A stretch of 64,000 nucleotides of DNA from Chlamydomonas reinhardtii (taxonomy: Eukaryota; Chlorophyta; Chlorophyceae; Chlamydomonadales; Chlamydomonadaceae), in assembly GCF_000002595.2 (NCBI RefSeq), contig NC_057020.1, positions 6,182,985 through 6,246,984 of the forward strand, written 5' to 3'. Below the pieces are notes generated by a model. That model did no database searches. It worked only from the letters and a program-made list of their open reading frames with translations, and was not told the origin of the DNA. The position numbers and the translations under genes were made by a program. Positions 10,983 through 22,700 of the stretch are shown here, piece after piece; position 1 is the first letter of the stretch, and each line of letters begins with the position of its first letter.

Positions 10983-13900
10983 TTACGCTGCCTGCAATCC
11001 GCTGTGCTCCTCCTTGATCAGGAGCAGCTGCTTGACGGCCTCAGCGGCGGCGGGCCGCCTCTCCGGCACCGGATCCCTGCAAAGCACGTGGGCGTTAGGT
11101 GCTCAAGACACGTACGCTGTGCTCAAACCTGGAACCACGGTTACATTTCTTGCGCATAGCAGCGCATCAGGTTAGTAAGAAAACTCCATACGGACGGCAT
11201 CGCACTGCACTATGTAACTACTGATTTCCCCTGTATCGTAGTGGACAGCCGACAGCCTGAAAACATCGCCGCGCGGCCTTCTCACCAGCAGGACGTGATC
11301 AGACGGATCATCTTGGGCGGCAGGCGATGTGCGGGGATGGCTGCAAGAGGTGGTCGCTCCTGAAGCACCGCAACCTGGGATGTGTGGGCCATAGGGTAGG
11401 CGCCGTGAGTCAAGCGGTTTATCCGCCATCGGCCATCATTGGCGGGTCACCAATGGGAACCCATTGGGGCACCAATGCGACGGACAATGCCTGAAACTTA
11501 AGGTCCGTCCATCTAGGAACTGACCTCAACCCTGTCGTTCCCCAACTCCTAACCCCCCGGGTTTCCTTGAGATTGGATTACAGTTCCCCCCATAGGCCAT
11601 GCTCTCCTCCTCGATCTTTTGCATTGGGGTCGGTTTAGTTTGGGCTGGTACATTCCCCCCGCATGCTCACCCGATAGGCCATCTGGACCAGCGTCAGATC
11701 CTGTGTGGGCATGGGCAGTGTGTCACACATGACATGGCATGCGTACCTATCATGCTCACCAGGGGCACTTCACGTCTAGGGGCTTGCATGGGCAGAGGCG
11801 GGCAGTTGCAGACGTGCGCATTGCTCCCCCACCACGCACCTGCCAGGGCACTTCGCCAGACAGCATGCTCCACAAGAGGATGCCGAAGCTGTAAACTGCG
11901 GACCGCCGGGCAGAGAACAATGTGTAAGAGTCGATGCGACGCACCGCCAGCAGGATGGCAACTGGCGAGGCACGGTCCTAACGGCTCCGGCCAAGCCTCG
12001 ACGGCTACAAGCCCCCGGCCCGCAAATGAACTTCGAGTGCACAAGTAAAGCCGCGACACAGTCGTACCATCAACTTTGTGAGAGACCAGATAGTTGTCAA
12101 TATCAAACAGCTCTGGGGCCTGTGCATACACAGCGACAGTAGTGTTAGCAGTGGCAGTACTGCCGGTATTGCGGGGCAGCACATGTGCAATTGCATGGAT
12201 TTATTGGCTGGCATTCTGGCTGCATGTGCACCAATTTGAGTAGTCACTACAAGCGTTATACTCTAAAGAGGCCCCTGTCCCACAAGCCTACCCCGACTTG
12301 CTCACCATAAATGCGGGCTACATCAGCATGACGACAATGTAATGCCCGGGGTTGGGGGGGGGGCAGGGGTTCTCAGTTACCAAACACAAGCAGCAGCAGC
12401 AGCTGCCAGGTGAGACCCATATAGTGTGCTGTTCAAGCAATCATCCCTTCCTGTGCACAGGGCAGTACACATGGCGCTGCATAGTCTGCGGACTGACCGT
12501 GCCAGCCTCTGGATGGTCCGTGTTCAGAACGGTGCTCGCGATGCGGGAAATACCGAAGTCCTGCACGCCAGTCCACGCAAACAACTTGTTGCTTGCCATC
12601 CACCACAACATACTAGCTTCTCGGGAAGTGAAATGCGTGCTCTGACAGTTGAAACACTAAAAGGACAAGCAGGGAAGACCCAAGGCCCATGCGTCCATGC
12701 GGGCCGAGACGCACCGCGAGCTTTGCAACAGGCTTGGGTCCGGACATGTTCAAGAGCACATTCCTGCGAGCATAAAGAAAGATTTCATGCTGCAAGCGTT
12801 CCTGAACGGTGTACAGCCGCTCCAGGTGCAGCCGGAGCTGTGGATCATGTACGAATACGGGCACAGTACACACGGTAATGCGAGCACATCGAAGCCTCCC
12901 AGGCAGTACGAACAGTGTGTCCCACAGCCGCAACACAGCTCACCCGGGCTTCAGGCTGGAAGGTGGTGGCAGTAAGAATCAAGGCGAGGGGAGATGGAGC
13001 GGGTGGAGAAGGGACGGAATCGGGAGGAACCGGGGACTGGGGTAAGACACGGGAGCGAGCAGGCGAGCGGCAGCAGGCAGGCTGACAGTGCTGCCGGGAT
13101 CAACTTACTCGCGGTGAATGATGGTGGGGTGAAGGTAACCTGCGCGCCAGGACAGAGTGGGCGCAAGAACTGGCTAGCACAAGAGCACGGTGACAACAAC
13201 GGCTATCTGGCATGTGGTTGCAATTAGGGGCCGCAACATGATAGACGTCGTCACACGCACGGGCGACTCGACTCACTCAGGCCGTGCGCCACATCTAGCG
13301 CAATGTCCAGCACGACAGCCAGCGGCAGCAGAGGCTGCGGCGCAACGCCATTGCCGCCATCGCCACCACCGCCGGCACGCCCTCCAACGATGTGGCCATA
13401 GCTGCTGCCGCTGCCGTACAGCAGTCGCTCCAGACTCGTCTCCATCAGCTCCATCACCAGGCACAGCCGCGGCGGCGCCACACACGCTGCCAGCAGCCGC
13501 AGCACGTTGGGGTGCCGGCAACGGCTGCGGGAATGGTGGGCAAAAGGCACAAGGGTCCCGCCGTTGCACCGGCCTCACTTGCACCAGGTGCCCACATCCT
13601 GCCTGTAACTCGCAAGTCTTGACAAGCACGGGCCCCGACTCACCCCATGACCTCGACCTCCTGCGCCAGCGCCTCCCGCAGATGCTGGCGCATGGCGGCC
13701 TCGTCGCCGCATTGTCCTGCAGCGCTGTGGCCCTCGGTGGCGCCACCAGCAGCCTCAGCACGGGGGCCGCGGGCGCCAGCGGCACCGCCCGTGCTCTGGG
13801 CCACGCCCGCAGACACCAGAAATGCAGAGTCGTTTAGCAACTTGACAGCCTGCGCAGCAGATTTGAATGCGATCATACTTTTGGGAAGGCCGAGCAGACG

Positions 13901-16900
13901 AGGGACCGTTCAACGTTGGAGCAGCGTGCAGCGGCAGTGCTACTTCTTTTTCCCCGCCAGCCCTTCGCCATTTATCCGCTCTTTCTCTCCGCCTGCATGA
14001 AGCTGATGAAGCATATTCAGTCCCCCGACCAGCCCAATATACTCACCACACGCTGCCCCTGGTAGCGGCCCTCCACGACACGGCCAAACTGCGCAGTGGG
14101 GCACAGGGGCGGGCGTTGGACCTAAGGGGCTCAGACGCCGCAACGAATGGGACTTCACGCATAAGCTATGCGAACTCCATCATCTGATACGCCAATCATG
14201 TGATTATGTACAATGCATGCATGTATCAATGCTGGCCACCTCCGTAACTGACTCAGACTGCTTCCACACGCCGCGTTTATTCTGGTGACCGCCTGATGAC
14301 CGCCCCCATACCGATCGCTTTAATTGGGGCTGGAATGGTGGGCGCGCTGGCTGTACTCACCGCGCCGCGCCCCAGAGTGATGGGCAGCAACGTCACTGTG
14401 GGGTCAAGCAGGCTCTCCGCCTTCAACTCCACGTGCCGTACGGGCCGATCCAGCGTCACCACCTCCACCGTGTCGTACATGGAAGCCTCTGCCTCGCCCT
14501 CCCCGTCCCCGTCCGCCTGCTGCTGCTGCTGCCCCTGATGGGCCTCGGCCTTGCCTTGATGGCTATGGTGGCTGTCCTCGAGCCTGTTGCTGCAACGGGA
14601 AGCCGGCGCCGCATGCTGCTGGGCAGCACTGACCCCCGGAGTCGAGGAAAAGCCGATGGCGAAGGCACATGGATCCGTGTCCGGACTCGTTCCGGTAGCA
14701 GCGCCGCTACCGGTGTCAGACAGGACGTTCTTGTGGCCGACAGCGCTGCTCGCTGTCAGTTTCAGGCGCGTGCCAGGGGCCGCGGTGGGCGATGCGGATG
14801 CAGAAGAGTTCCTGCGGCCATGTTTTCGGGGCGTCACACTATGTTAGGATGGCACAAGGGAGGGCGCCGGCACCGCGAATTGTTGGGTTGGTAGGCCGGT
14901 GGGTGGGAAGTGGGTGGGAAGTTGGCTGTAAGCTGTCTACACTGCCGTATGGAGTTTGCACTGCAGCAATGCAGTTGTTTATGCATCAGCATGCCACACC
15001 CTTGCCTGCCGGTGCCTGCCTACTTACCTGCTGGCTCGGGGCGACCGCCAACACGGCGTGACAGGGCACAGCATCCACTTTGGTGCTGCAGCATCCACGC
15101 CGCCGTTTGTGTCAACTGCAGTCGCAGTGGACAGAGCAGTTCCGTGCAAGTCCGCGCCGACACGGATTCCGAGGTCCCCGCTATTTCCGTCTCCATGTTG
15201 CTGGCCCTGGCACTGGAGTGCTGGTCCCATGCCGTCCGGCTTTGAAGCCATGGGCAACAGGCCCGCCGCCCTGCGCCGGTGCCATCGCGCGAAGCCCACT
15301 CCTGCGGCGACGAGCAGGCCTGCGGGGCGGACACAATGCCGTCCCGTACAGTGCCGTTTGCAAGTGGGCGGGCACAGGATGAGAGGAGTACGCAATCATG
15401 ACTGACACAAATGATGTTCTTCACTGCGTAGCCCCAACAAGCCATTGGGCCAAGCAGGAGCAATGGGAGAGAATGTGCCCGCCCCTGGGGAATGGTTCAG
15501 AAGTAGCCCTCGGCCCACCTGCGGCCGCCACACCGCCGATGATGGCCCCGACCAGCACCTGACCCATCTGGCTCAGCCCGCCTCCAGAGCTGCCGCCATC
15601 ACCCGCCGGCTCGCTTGAAGCATTGCGCGGCAAGAAAAGAGTGACGTTGACGGCCGTGGGCGAACCGTGGGATGCCTTGTACGTATCCCATGCGCTGTAG
15701 CTGTGTGGCCAAACGGAGAGTGTTGTGAGAGTTGATACGTTGCGCAGCATGGTCTGTAAACAGAGTGAACAGAACTGCGTCCTGCTCATCAACAAAAATG
15801 CGCCCTGCTGGTTGAGTCATACTCCCCTTGCATACCCAACCCCACAAGAAGACCACGACCTTGTTCGAACGGGAGGGGAGTAGCGGTAGGAGCTAGTCCA
15901 AAAGCAAACTCACCAGCCCACCGCTCCCAACTCCTGCACGCATTCCACACTTATAGTCTCGTCGCAGACGTATCGGGTATTGACCAGCTGGATCGTATAG
16001 CCCGCGGCAATGTATTTCTGGTTCACATCCAGGTCTGCACACGCTACTGCGAAATCCTGGTAAAAGCCCAGGTGCGGCCAGCAGCGCAGCTGCGGCGGCG
16101 CCAGGGACAGGAGCGGCAGCAGTGGTGGTGGCGGGGCCCGCGCGATGGCCACCTCGAGGCCATTGCTGCTGCTTCTGCCGCTTGTACTGGTGTACGTGGC
16201 ATCAGAGGCAGTCGACTGGCAGGCAGGCTGCGGCAAAATCGCCTGGAACAACTGAACGCCCAGGACGCCGGCTGGCCTCGGGGCACCCGACAGCGACTGC
16301 GCACGGCGGCGGAAGCATTGTGGTGGACATGGTTAGGCAGGAGAGCTTAGCTCGAGGCAGCATGTGCATGCACCCGTAGAGCGCACCAACTGGCCGTGCC
16401 GAGAGCATGAGTGGGTGGGTGTCGCCTCTTGATGTGCCATCGGATGGCTGTGTGTGCATCCGCCACCATGCATGCTGAACAGGTAGGTGCAGCCGGCATG
16501 CGCGCATCTCACGCACCTGGTTGTGGTAGGAGGGTGGTAGGCACAAGCCTGTACGTGGGCGGCATGGCGCAACCACTCATAATTAGTCAGGCCGGCAGAA
16601 GGCACATGTTCCCGCCTCACATTTTCGCTTCCAAACCGACCCCGGCTATGTCCGGGAGATGAGGCTAGTATCGGAACCTTCGGCCTCAGACGGAGGACGT
16701 GGCGTGGGCTCAGCCCACTTTTCTTCCCTTGCGAGGGAGAGCCACCTTTTCTTGTCGCTTCCAACTGACGACGCACACGTGCTCCTAATGCGTATGCACA
16801 ACAGTAAACAGCGAAACTCAAGCAAATTGAGGCAATTAACTCACGCTGCACGGTATAGCAGCTGTCCACCACCAGCCGGCCCCAGTCGCCCCGGTCACAT

Positions 16901-18024
16901 GGCACAAGGAGGTCATAGCCGGGCGCCAGGTTCTGATTATTACGGCGAGTGCCGAAAGTAACAACGTACTTGAAGGTGAGCGTCGAATTGACCAGCCGCA
17001 CCTGCACATGACAACAGAGGAACACAGCCAGGGTAGTAAGGGAGTGAGGCAGGAGCAGGGAGCTGCACCTGGCTGCACGGCCCAGGAGCATAAGGCAGGC
17101 GGGCAGGCAGGCAGGCAGGCAGGCAGGCACAAGTGGTGAGCTCACTACAGGCCAGCAATACGTAAGCAATAAGCATCAACTTACTTTGTGGCTCAAGAAG
17201 TTGTTGTCCCATGTCAGCAGCATGCCATCCGGGCCGGGCGGGATCCCAAGAAAGGTGAGATTGCGCCTGAGGCGCCGGGATGCGGGGAGCCAGTTGAATG
17301 GTGGGGACGTGTGCAGAGTGCAGCGTGTGTGCTGTCCAATTACGGCTGATTCCCAGCCGGAGTAAGGGCGGCTGCCACAACAGTGCGCTGCGTGTCAAAC
17401 GGCTTTCGGCACTTGTGACCGTAGAGAGGGAATAGCGGGGGTGGAGTAAACGAAAGTGAGCTCAGATTGCGGATTGGAGAAGGCAACAACAGAAGGACAC
17501 ATAATAGCACAAACACGGAAAACGCAACCTAATGATGCGACACTGCAGAGAGTGTACAGCCCATTCCGAACCCGTTCCGGACCATACTCCAGCTTAAGGC
17601 CATTCACCAGCACCATAGCCGCGGCCGAACCGCCGAAGGTCTGACGCATTGCACGAACCTGACCGGCACGGGGGTAGGCACATCCGCCCACGATGCCTCG
17701 GTGCAGTTAATGTCTCTGGTGACCATGACGACGTCAACTTCCGTGTCCACATACCCCCTCACCACGTCTGCAAGGCGCGCCCGAACATGGGTCGAGGGTC
17801 TAGGACAGCAGGGTCGAAGAGTGCAGGAAATTCGTGGAGGTTCACATCGGGAGTTCGTCCACAACCCGCACCCAAGGCCCGATAGAGCAATGTCAAAGCA
17901 GTACACTCCACTATAATAAAGCTCAACGGACAAGGCACGCACCCGCACAAGAAGTTGCCTGCATTACTCGTCCCTGCGCGGCCTGAGCGCCGAGGAGGGC
18001 GACGAGCAATGCCGCCCCGTGCAT
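10983..18024 (-). CDS. Receptor-like TKL (tyrosine kinase-like) protein kinase
   Basis: About 860 residues. Exons: 18024-17943 (signal peptide), 17767-17659, 17266-17185, 17001-16845, about 16250-15914, 15700-15519, 15319-15079, 14811-14361, 14088-14047, 13849-13644, 13524-13277, 13139-13109, 12955-12944, 12763-12715, 12560-12498, 12119-12068, 11895-11840, 11374-11286, 11076-10983. All junctions agree in phase except that between exons 4 and 5. The N terminus is MHGAALLVALLGAQAAQG. The Cys-bearing ectodomain includes NLTFLGIPPGPDG and YIAAGYTIQLVNTRYVCDET. One membrane helix (VLVGAIIGGVAAAGLLVAAG) is followed by RWHRRR. The kinase has GRGAFGRVVEG, VAVKLL, HRDLKPGNVLLN, DFGISR, APELFD, VYSFGILLWSML and PVPERRP, so it looks catalytically competent. 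The YM normally before APE was not found; a further small exon may be missing. The ligand is unknown. Confidence 0.87.
11591..11652 (-). repeat. Dispersed repeat B, copy 2 (in a kinase intron)
   Basis: Read on the minus strand, TACCAGCCCAAACTAAACCG, CCCAATGCAA and GAGGAGGAGAGCATGGCCTATG follow in the same order as at 3904-3964. It lies between kinase exons 17 and 18. Confidence 0.6.
16631..16760 (+). repeat. Structured 3'-element repeat, copy A (in a kinase intron)
   Basis: Nearly identical to 38940-39062. Hairpin 1 is CCCGG/CCGGG around CTATGT (16641-16656) and hairpin 2 is GTGGGC/GCCCAC around TCA (16704-16718), followed by a CCC-TTGCGA-GGG arm. It lies in the intron between exons 4 and 5 of the receptor kinase, on the opposite strand, with no adjoining coding remnant. 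Confidence 0.75.
17095..17130. repeat. (GGCA)n microsatellite
   Basis: About eight GGCA units in an intron of the receptor kinase. Confidence 0.9.
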
Positions 18025-19721
18025 CAATGTACTCATCAGTAACTATGCGTTTTATAGAATTGGATGCAGCATGTCGCCCTTCCAGGAGTGAGTTCGTGGC
18101 CGATATTTTAACACTCTGTTTTATTTTGCGTTCGATTTGGGAGCCAGCAGTATATAACTTGTCACCCTCACGTTGAGTACTCAGCAGTTAAAAATATTCG
18201 CGGTCGACGCAGCTGTGGAAGGGACGTGCATCCATGCTGCACAGAAATCGCATAAGCGAACGGCTGATGATTTTACTAGCTGATGCCCGTTACCATAAAA
18301 ATGCAAATGCGGTATGAGAGGGCGGACGGTGGCCTGGATTGGTTTGTCGGCAAATGGTCATTCAAAGCCCGCCAGAGCCAAAGCCAAGTGAATTCTGATA
18401 TATCACCACCCGTTTACACATACCCACTGACTCTCATAGCGAAAGAAAGGGTGCCGGCTTGTACCTCCCCTGTACAGCTGGAAAAGCATCTTTCATCATG
18501 AAAGGGCCGGCTGTTATTGAAACGGGCTCCCGGCGGGAACATCAGGGAGGACTGACTGCAAATCGGTAAATGGACGATGGCCCCACGTCTACAGGGGTCT
18601 TTCTCCACCACTTCCAAGCACACCCCACGCACGGACGTTGGCCTCTCCCACGGCCACCCACGTCCTCCCTCACTGTCACTCCACTTGACAAGTGTTCCCT
18701 GGTCACGGGAAAAGTCTGGCTGTCACTCCACTTGGAATCCGAGCTACCGCATGCGCGCCAGCAAATGAATGACGCGGAGCAGGCGGCCTGCAGCACCGGA
18801 CGCCTTGCAGCGTCAGGTGCTGCGGATCCGTTCAGATCCGGCCACCGCTCGCTCGCAATAGTTGCTGCAGCGAACGGCAGCGACGACACTATCCATAGAG
18901 CAGATGCCTGCACAGGGCGCGTCGGCCGCAAAGGCGACACTGCCCGCGTCCCAGGATTTACAAGGGGATGCCCGGGAACGGGATGCTTATATTGCACACG
19001 CAAACTTCCCGACGGCGGGGTGAACATGCGATTGAGTATGTTTGTCATGATGTAGTGTAGAAATGATATGAGTTGTTCTGCGTTTTGGTTTGGTTCGTGA
19101 GAATTGCAGGCGCAGGAGGACGGAGGCCATAGCAAGAGCGAGAGGAGGGTGGGATATCGTCTACGTTGCTAAAACCTCCTTTGCGCCCCCCACCCCGCTT
19201 CGGCAATCTAGGGGGCTGGAGTGGGGGGCTTCGGTCAGCTAGGTGGCTGAAGCGCCCCCACTTCGACAAACCAGATGGCCGCCCTGGACTGTCGAACTCC
19301 ACCCCACTGCACAATGGGATTGCCGAGCCGGCATCGGGGCTGCGATCGCAGCGGTTGGGCTTATGCGGGCAGGGATAACAGTGGCAACAGAACGGGGGAG
19401 CATGCATGCATGCCACGGAGCACGGACCGCGCCTGAATGGTCGGAGGTGCAAATGCCTGAGCGGGGGGGGGATTCGGGGATGGTCGCCGCGGACAGCAGC
19501 ACGCGTGCCGGTAAGCCTTCTTGAAGCGACGGTGACCAGCGCAGCATATATGTACTGTGATTTACATCAACAGTCATCGAGGGAATTGCGTCTTTCACTT
19601 ACAAGCTCTGAAGCTCAGGAGTTGTTGCATGTTGTTTGACTAGCTTCGAGCTGGTACCAGCTATTATGCGTATTTCATATATTGCCAAGTAATATGTAAT
19701 AATTTAGCAAACAAGGATAGA
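18025..19721. other. Divergent promoter region, kinase and BBS1
   Basis: Holds the upstream regions of the minus-strand kinase and the plus-strand BBS1 gene. The 300 bases before BBS1 are AT-rich. At 19190-19280 there are imperfectly repeated GGCTTCGG/TAGGGGGCTGGAG blocks. No gene is recognised. Confidence 0.4.
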
Positions 19722-22700
19722 ATGGTCCACGAGTCCAACCCAAACGATTACGCGGCTGGCGACGCAGGGAATGCTAGTGGACGGTACACCACTGGTTCAA
19801 ATGGTATACCACCTATGCTGCCATCAGTCAAGTCGGTCTGGCTGGACGCATTCAACGATCCTGTCGCGGGCATCTCAGCCTACACGCCCTGCGTCCACAC
19901 TTGTAATCTGTTTGGCGACGGCGAGAACAGGCTCGTCATAGCGGATGAGGACCGAAAGCTCAAGGCAAGAGCGGGATGGCTCGGGCACGGGCGCGGGGAA
20001 AGGGGGCGGAGGGTTGGGTTCGTGCCGTGCTCACACGTATCGCCATTCGGCCAGCCTCAGCCCCTAGCGTCGCTGTCCGCGGTGCAGCGGACCCAACCTC
20101 TGTTGCCGCTGACATATACAGATCTGGAAGGGCACGCAGAAGGCGTCAGAGCACCCGCTCCTAGACACACCGGTAGCCATCTGCAGCTACATTTCGGAGA
20201 ACACCGCGCCGCGGTTACCGGCACTTGCGGTGGCTGCAGGTGAGCGCCAGGCGCGATATGCTTGCCCTAAACCTGCTGTCATATTACGCTGGAGACTATG
20301 GAGGAGTCTGAACTCGCGCAAAGCCTCTGCTTGACAGCGTCGTAGATCTTGCCCAGGCCTGACACGCAACTCGCCCATTTGCATAGGCTCGCACATCTAC
20401 ATATACCGCAACCTGCGGCCTTACTACAAATTTGTGCTGCCGCCTGAGAATGTGAACACGGAGGAACAGGACATATGGTGAGCATACGCCGCGGGGCCGC
20501 CCGCATGGCGTGGGGCGCACGAGCACGGGGGTGGTCCAACCACAATGCACGGGCCGCTTGCCCTTGCGTTGCTCGCTATCGGTCGCTGGGTTGGACAACT
20601 GCCCGGTCGGTGCCGCTCCCTTGCTGTCACGCACTGTGTAGGCAGAAGGTGATGGAGGGGGAGATTGTGATCGGCGAGGCGGTGGCGCAGCTGACGCGGC
20701 TGCAGGTGCGTGCCGGGGTATCTGTGTTACAGAGCCCAAGGAAATGAGGAATGCAGGGTAGCCGTGTGTCGCCAGTGCAGGGTAGCCGTCCTTCCAGGCG
20801 GCACAGGAAGGGCGTGATGTAAATGCACACGAGTTACAAACCAACTGCATGCGGTAGCAGGGCCGCCTGGCTCGGCTGCCGCCTAGCCGCGGTGTATTCC
20901 TGCTAACACAGCCACACTTGTGAAGCACTGACCTTCAGCACTGCGCTACGCTGCCTTGCACGGCACGGGGCGCAGGACGCGGGCGTGGTGCTCCAGACCC
21001 GGTCGCTTCAGCTGATGAACATCGGCGACCCAGACGCCAAGATGGCGTTCGTGGAGCACTGGCAGGTGGGGCCGGGCATTGGGTAGGCGTTCAGGGATGA
21101 CGGAATGATTGAATTACGAGTTTGAAGTGCCGGGGGGCGGGGTTGTTCCAGGCATGACTAGCGTGCAGAAGGCGATGCTGAAGCGGCGCAGGGGTGTGGC
21201 GGATGAGAGGGGCACGACGTTGTACGACTTGGCACGGTAGCGGCACAATGCGGTTCCGCACATTGTGCCCGTGCGTAGACACGGTGTGTGGGCACGGCGT
21301 AGAGCCTGTCAGAGGCTGGTAGGAGCTGAGGTGATCGGGGCTGGGTGGTGTAGTATCGCTTCTTGGCAGACGCGGGCTGGAGCGTGGCATGGTGGGGTTG
21401 TGCTGCGACCGGCAGTGAAAGTGTATGGCACTGTATACGGCGTGGCACGACTCTCACGCACATGGAACCCACCCCGCCCCGCCCCACCATCACGGCATCA
21501 CCGCCATGCACAACACGCAGGGCCAGCCGTTGGTGGCCACCACGGTCATCACCTGCATGGACGTGGTGAAACAAGCCATTGACGAGGTGTGTGGTGGTGT
21601 GGTCGTTTGAAGTCGTGATTCCTTTGGGGGCGGTCACAGAAACTATCACGCCCTGTCTTCTTACACCTGACCCGCACCGTTTTGATTCCGTCTGTCTGCA
21701 ATTCAACAAAATTACCGGCGCGCAGCCTGACGCCGTGAGCTGCCTGGTGGTGGGCACCGAGTCCGGCCGCATCCTCATCCTGAACCCGGCGGGCACGGCC
21801 ATTGTGAAGAACATCTGGGTGGGCATCACGCCCGCCATGATCGCGGTGCAGGTGCGCGCATGTGTGACATGTGTGCATGTGTGCACGTGCGCGTGCGAGA
21901 TCGGGCGGTGTAGTGTGCAGGTGCTTCAGGCGCTGACGTGCGACAGCACAACAACGCTCAGTTGCTTGTGCCACGTAGATCCGCTATCCTGCATGAAGCC
22001 TTGTCAGCCGCCCGTCAGCAAAACCCTCCCCCGCGCCTACTCACAGCCCCACTCTGCACTGGGCCTCCGGTCTAGGCCCTTTGCTCCATGATGCCACGTC
22101 TCATGACACCATCACCCACCATGTCGCTTCACCACCTCTCACTACTCTCCCGCCCACCTCCTGTCCACCTGCAGGGCGAGCTGGACGTGGGCTACCGCAT
22201 CACGGTGGCTGGGCGGGACGGCAAGCTGTACCACATCCGCAACGGCGAGCTCAGCCAGACCATCATCCAGCTGGAGGCGCAGCCGGTCGGACTGGTGCGT
22301 GCGTGTGGAGCTGAGGGCAAGGGGGCTGGGGGCGTTTATGGGGAGGGGGTTGTAGATACCAGCCAAAACTAAACCGAACCCGGGGGTGTTTGGCACCATC
22401 CCATGAAGATTACGGAAATGGCGGAAACCAAACGATGCTTTTGGGGGCCGGGGGTCAGTGGCGAAGGATGCGGTGGAGCAAGGTCGAGGCAGGGCTCGGA
22501 GAGAAATGGCTGTATATTCAGGGCTGCGTAGGGTCGGCCATGTCTCGGCTGGTGATTGGGGGCTTGGTGTGGCGTGCTCGGACGGCCAGCCCATGTGTGC
22601 CCGTCTCATGGGACGTGTTCAATGCCCCTCACATCCTGCTATGGCACCTTCCGACGTCTCGGGCTGTCCATACCGGTACCTCCCATCCTGCTTCATTTAC

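Noticed and set aside
11174-12640. Receptor kinase as a pseudogene lacking its catalytic loop and subdomains X-XI
   Set aside because: A 12-nt exon (12944-12955) restores HRDLKPGN, and the exon at 11374-11286 supplies RLPPKMIRLITSCW in phase, so the kinase is essentially complete.
17095-17130. GGCA repeats considered as a CRISPR-like array
   Set aside because: Four-base perfect tandem units without spacers; an ordinary microsatellite.
17395-17691. Minus frame reading QTFGGSAAAMVLVNGLKLEY inside the receptor kinase gene
   Set aside because: It looked like an exon, but joining it to the preceding exon breaks phase, while the exon at 17266-17185 joins in phase and continues the ectodomain. I treat it as intron.
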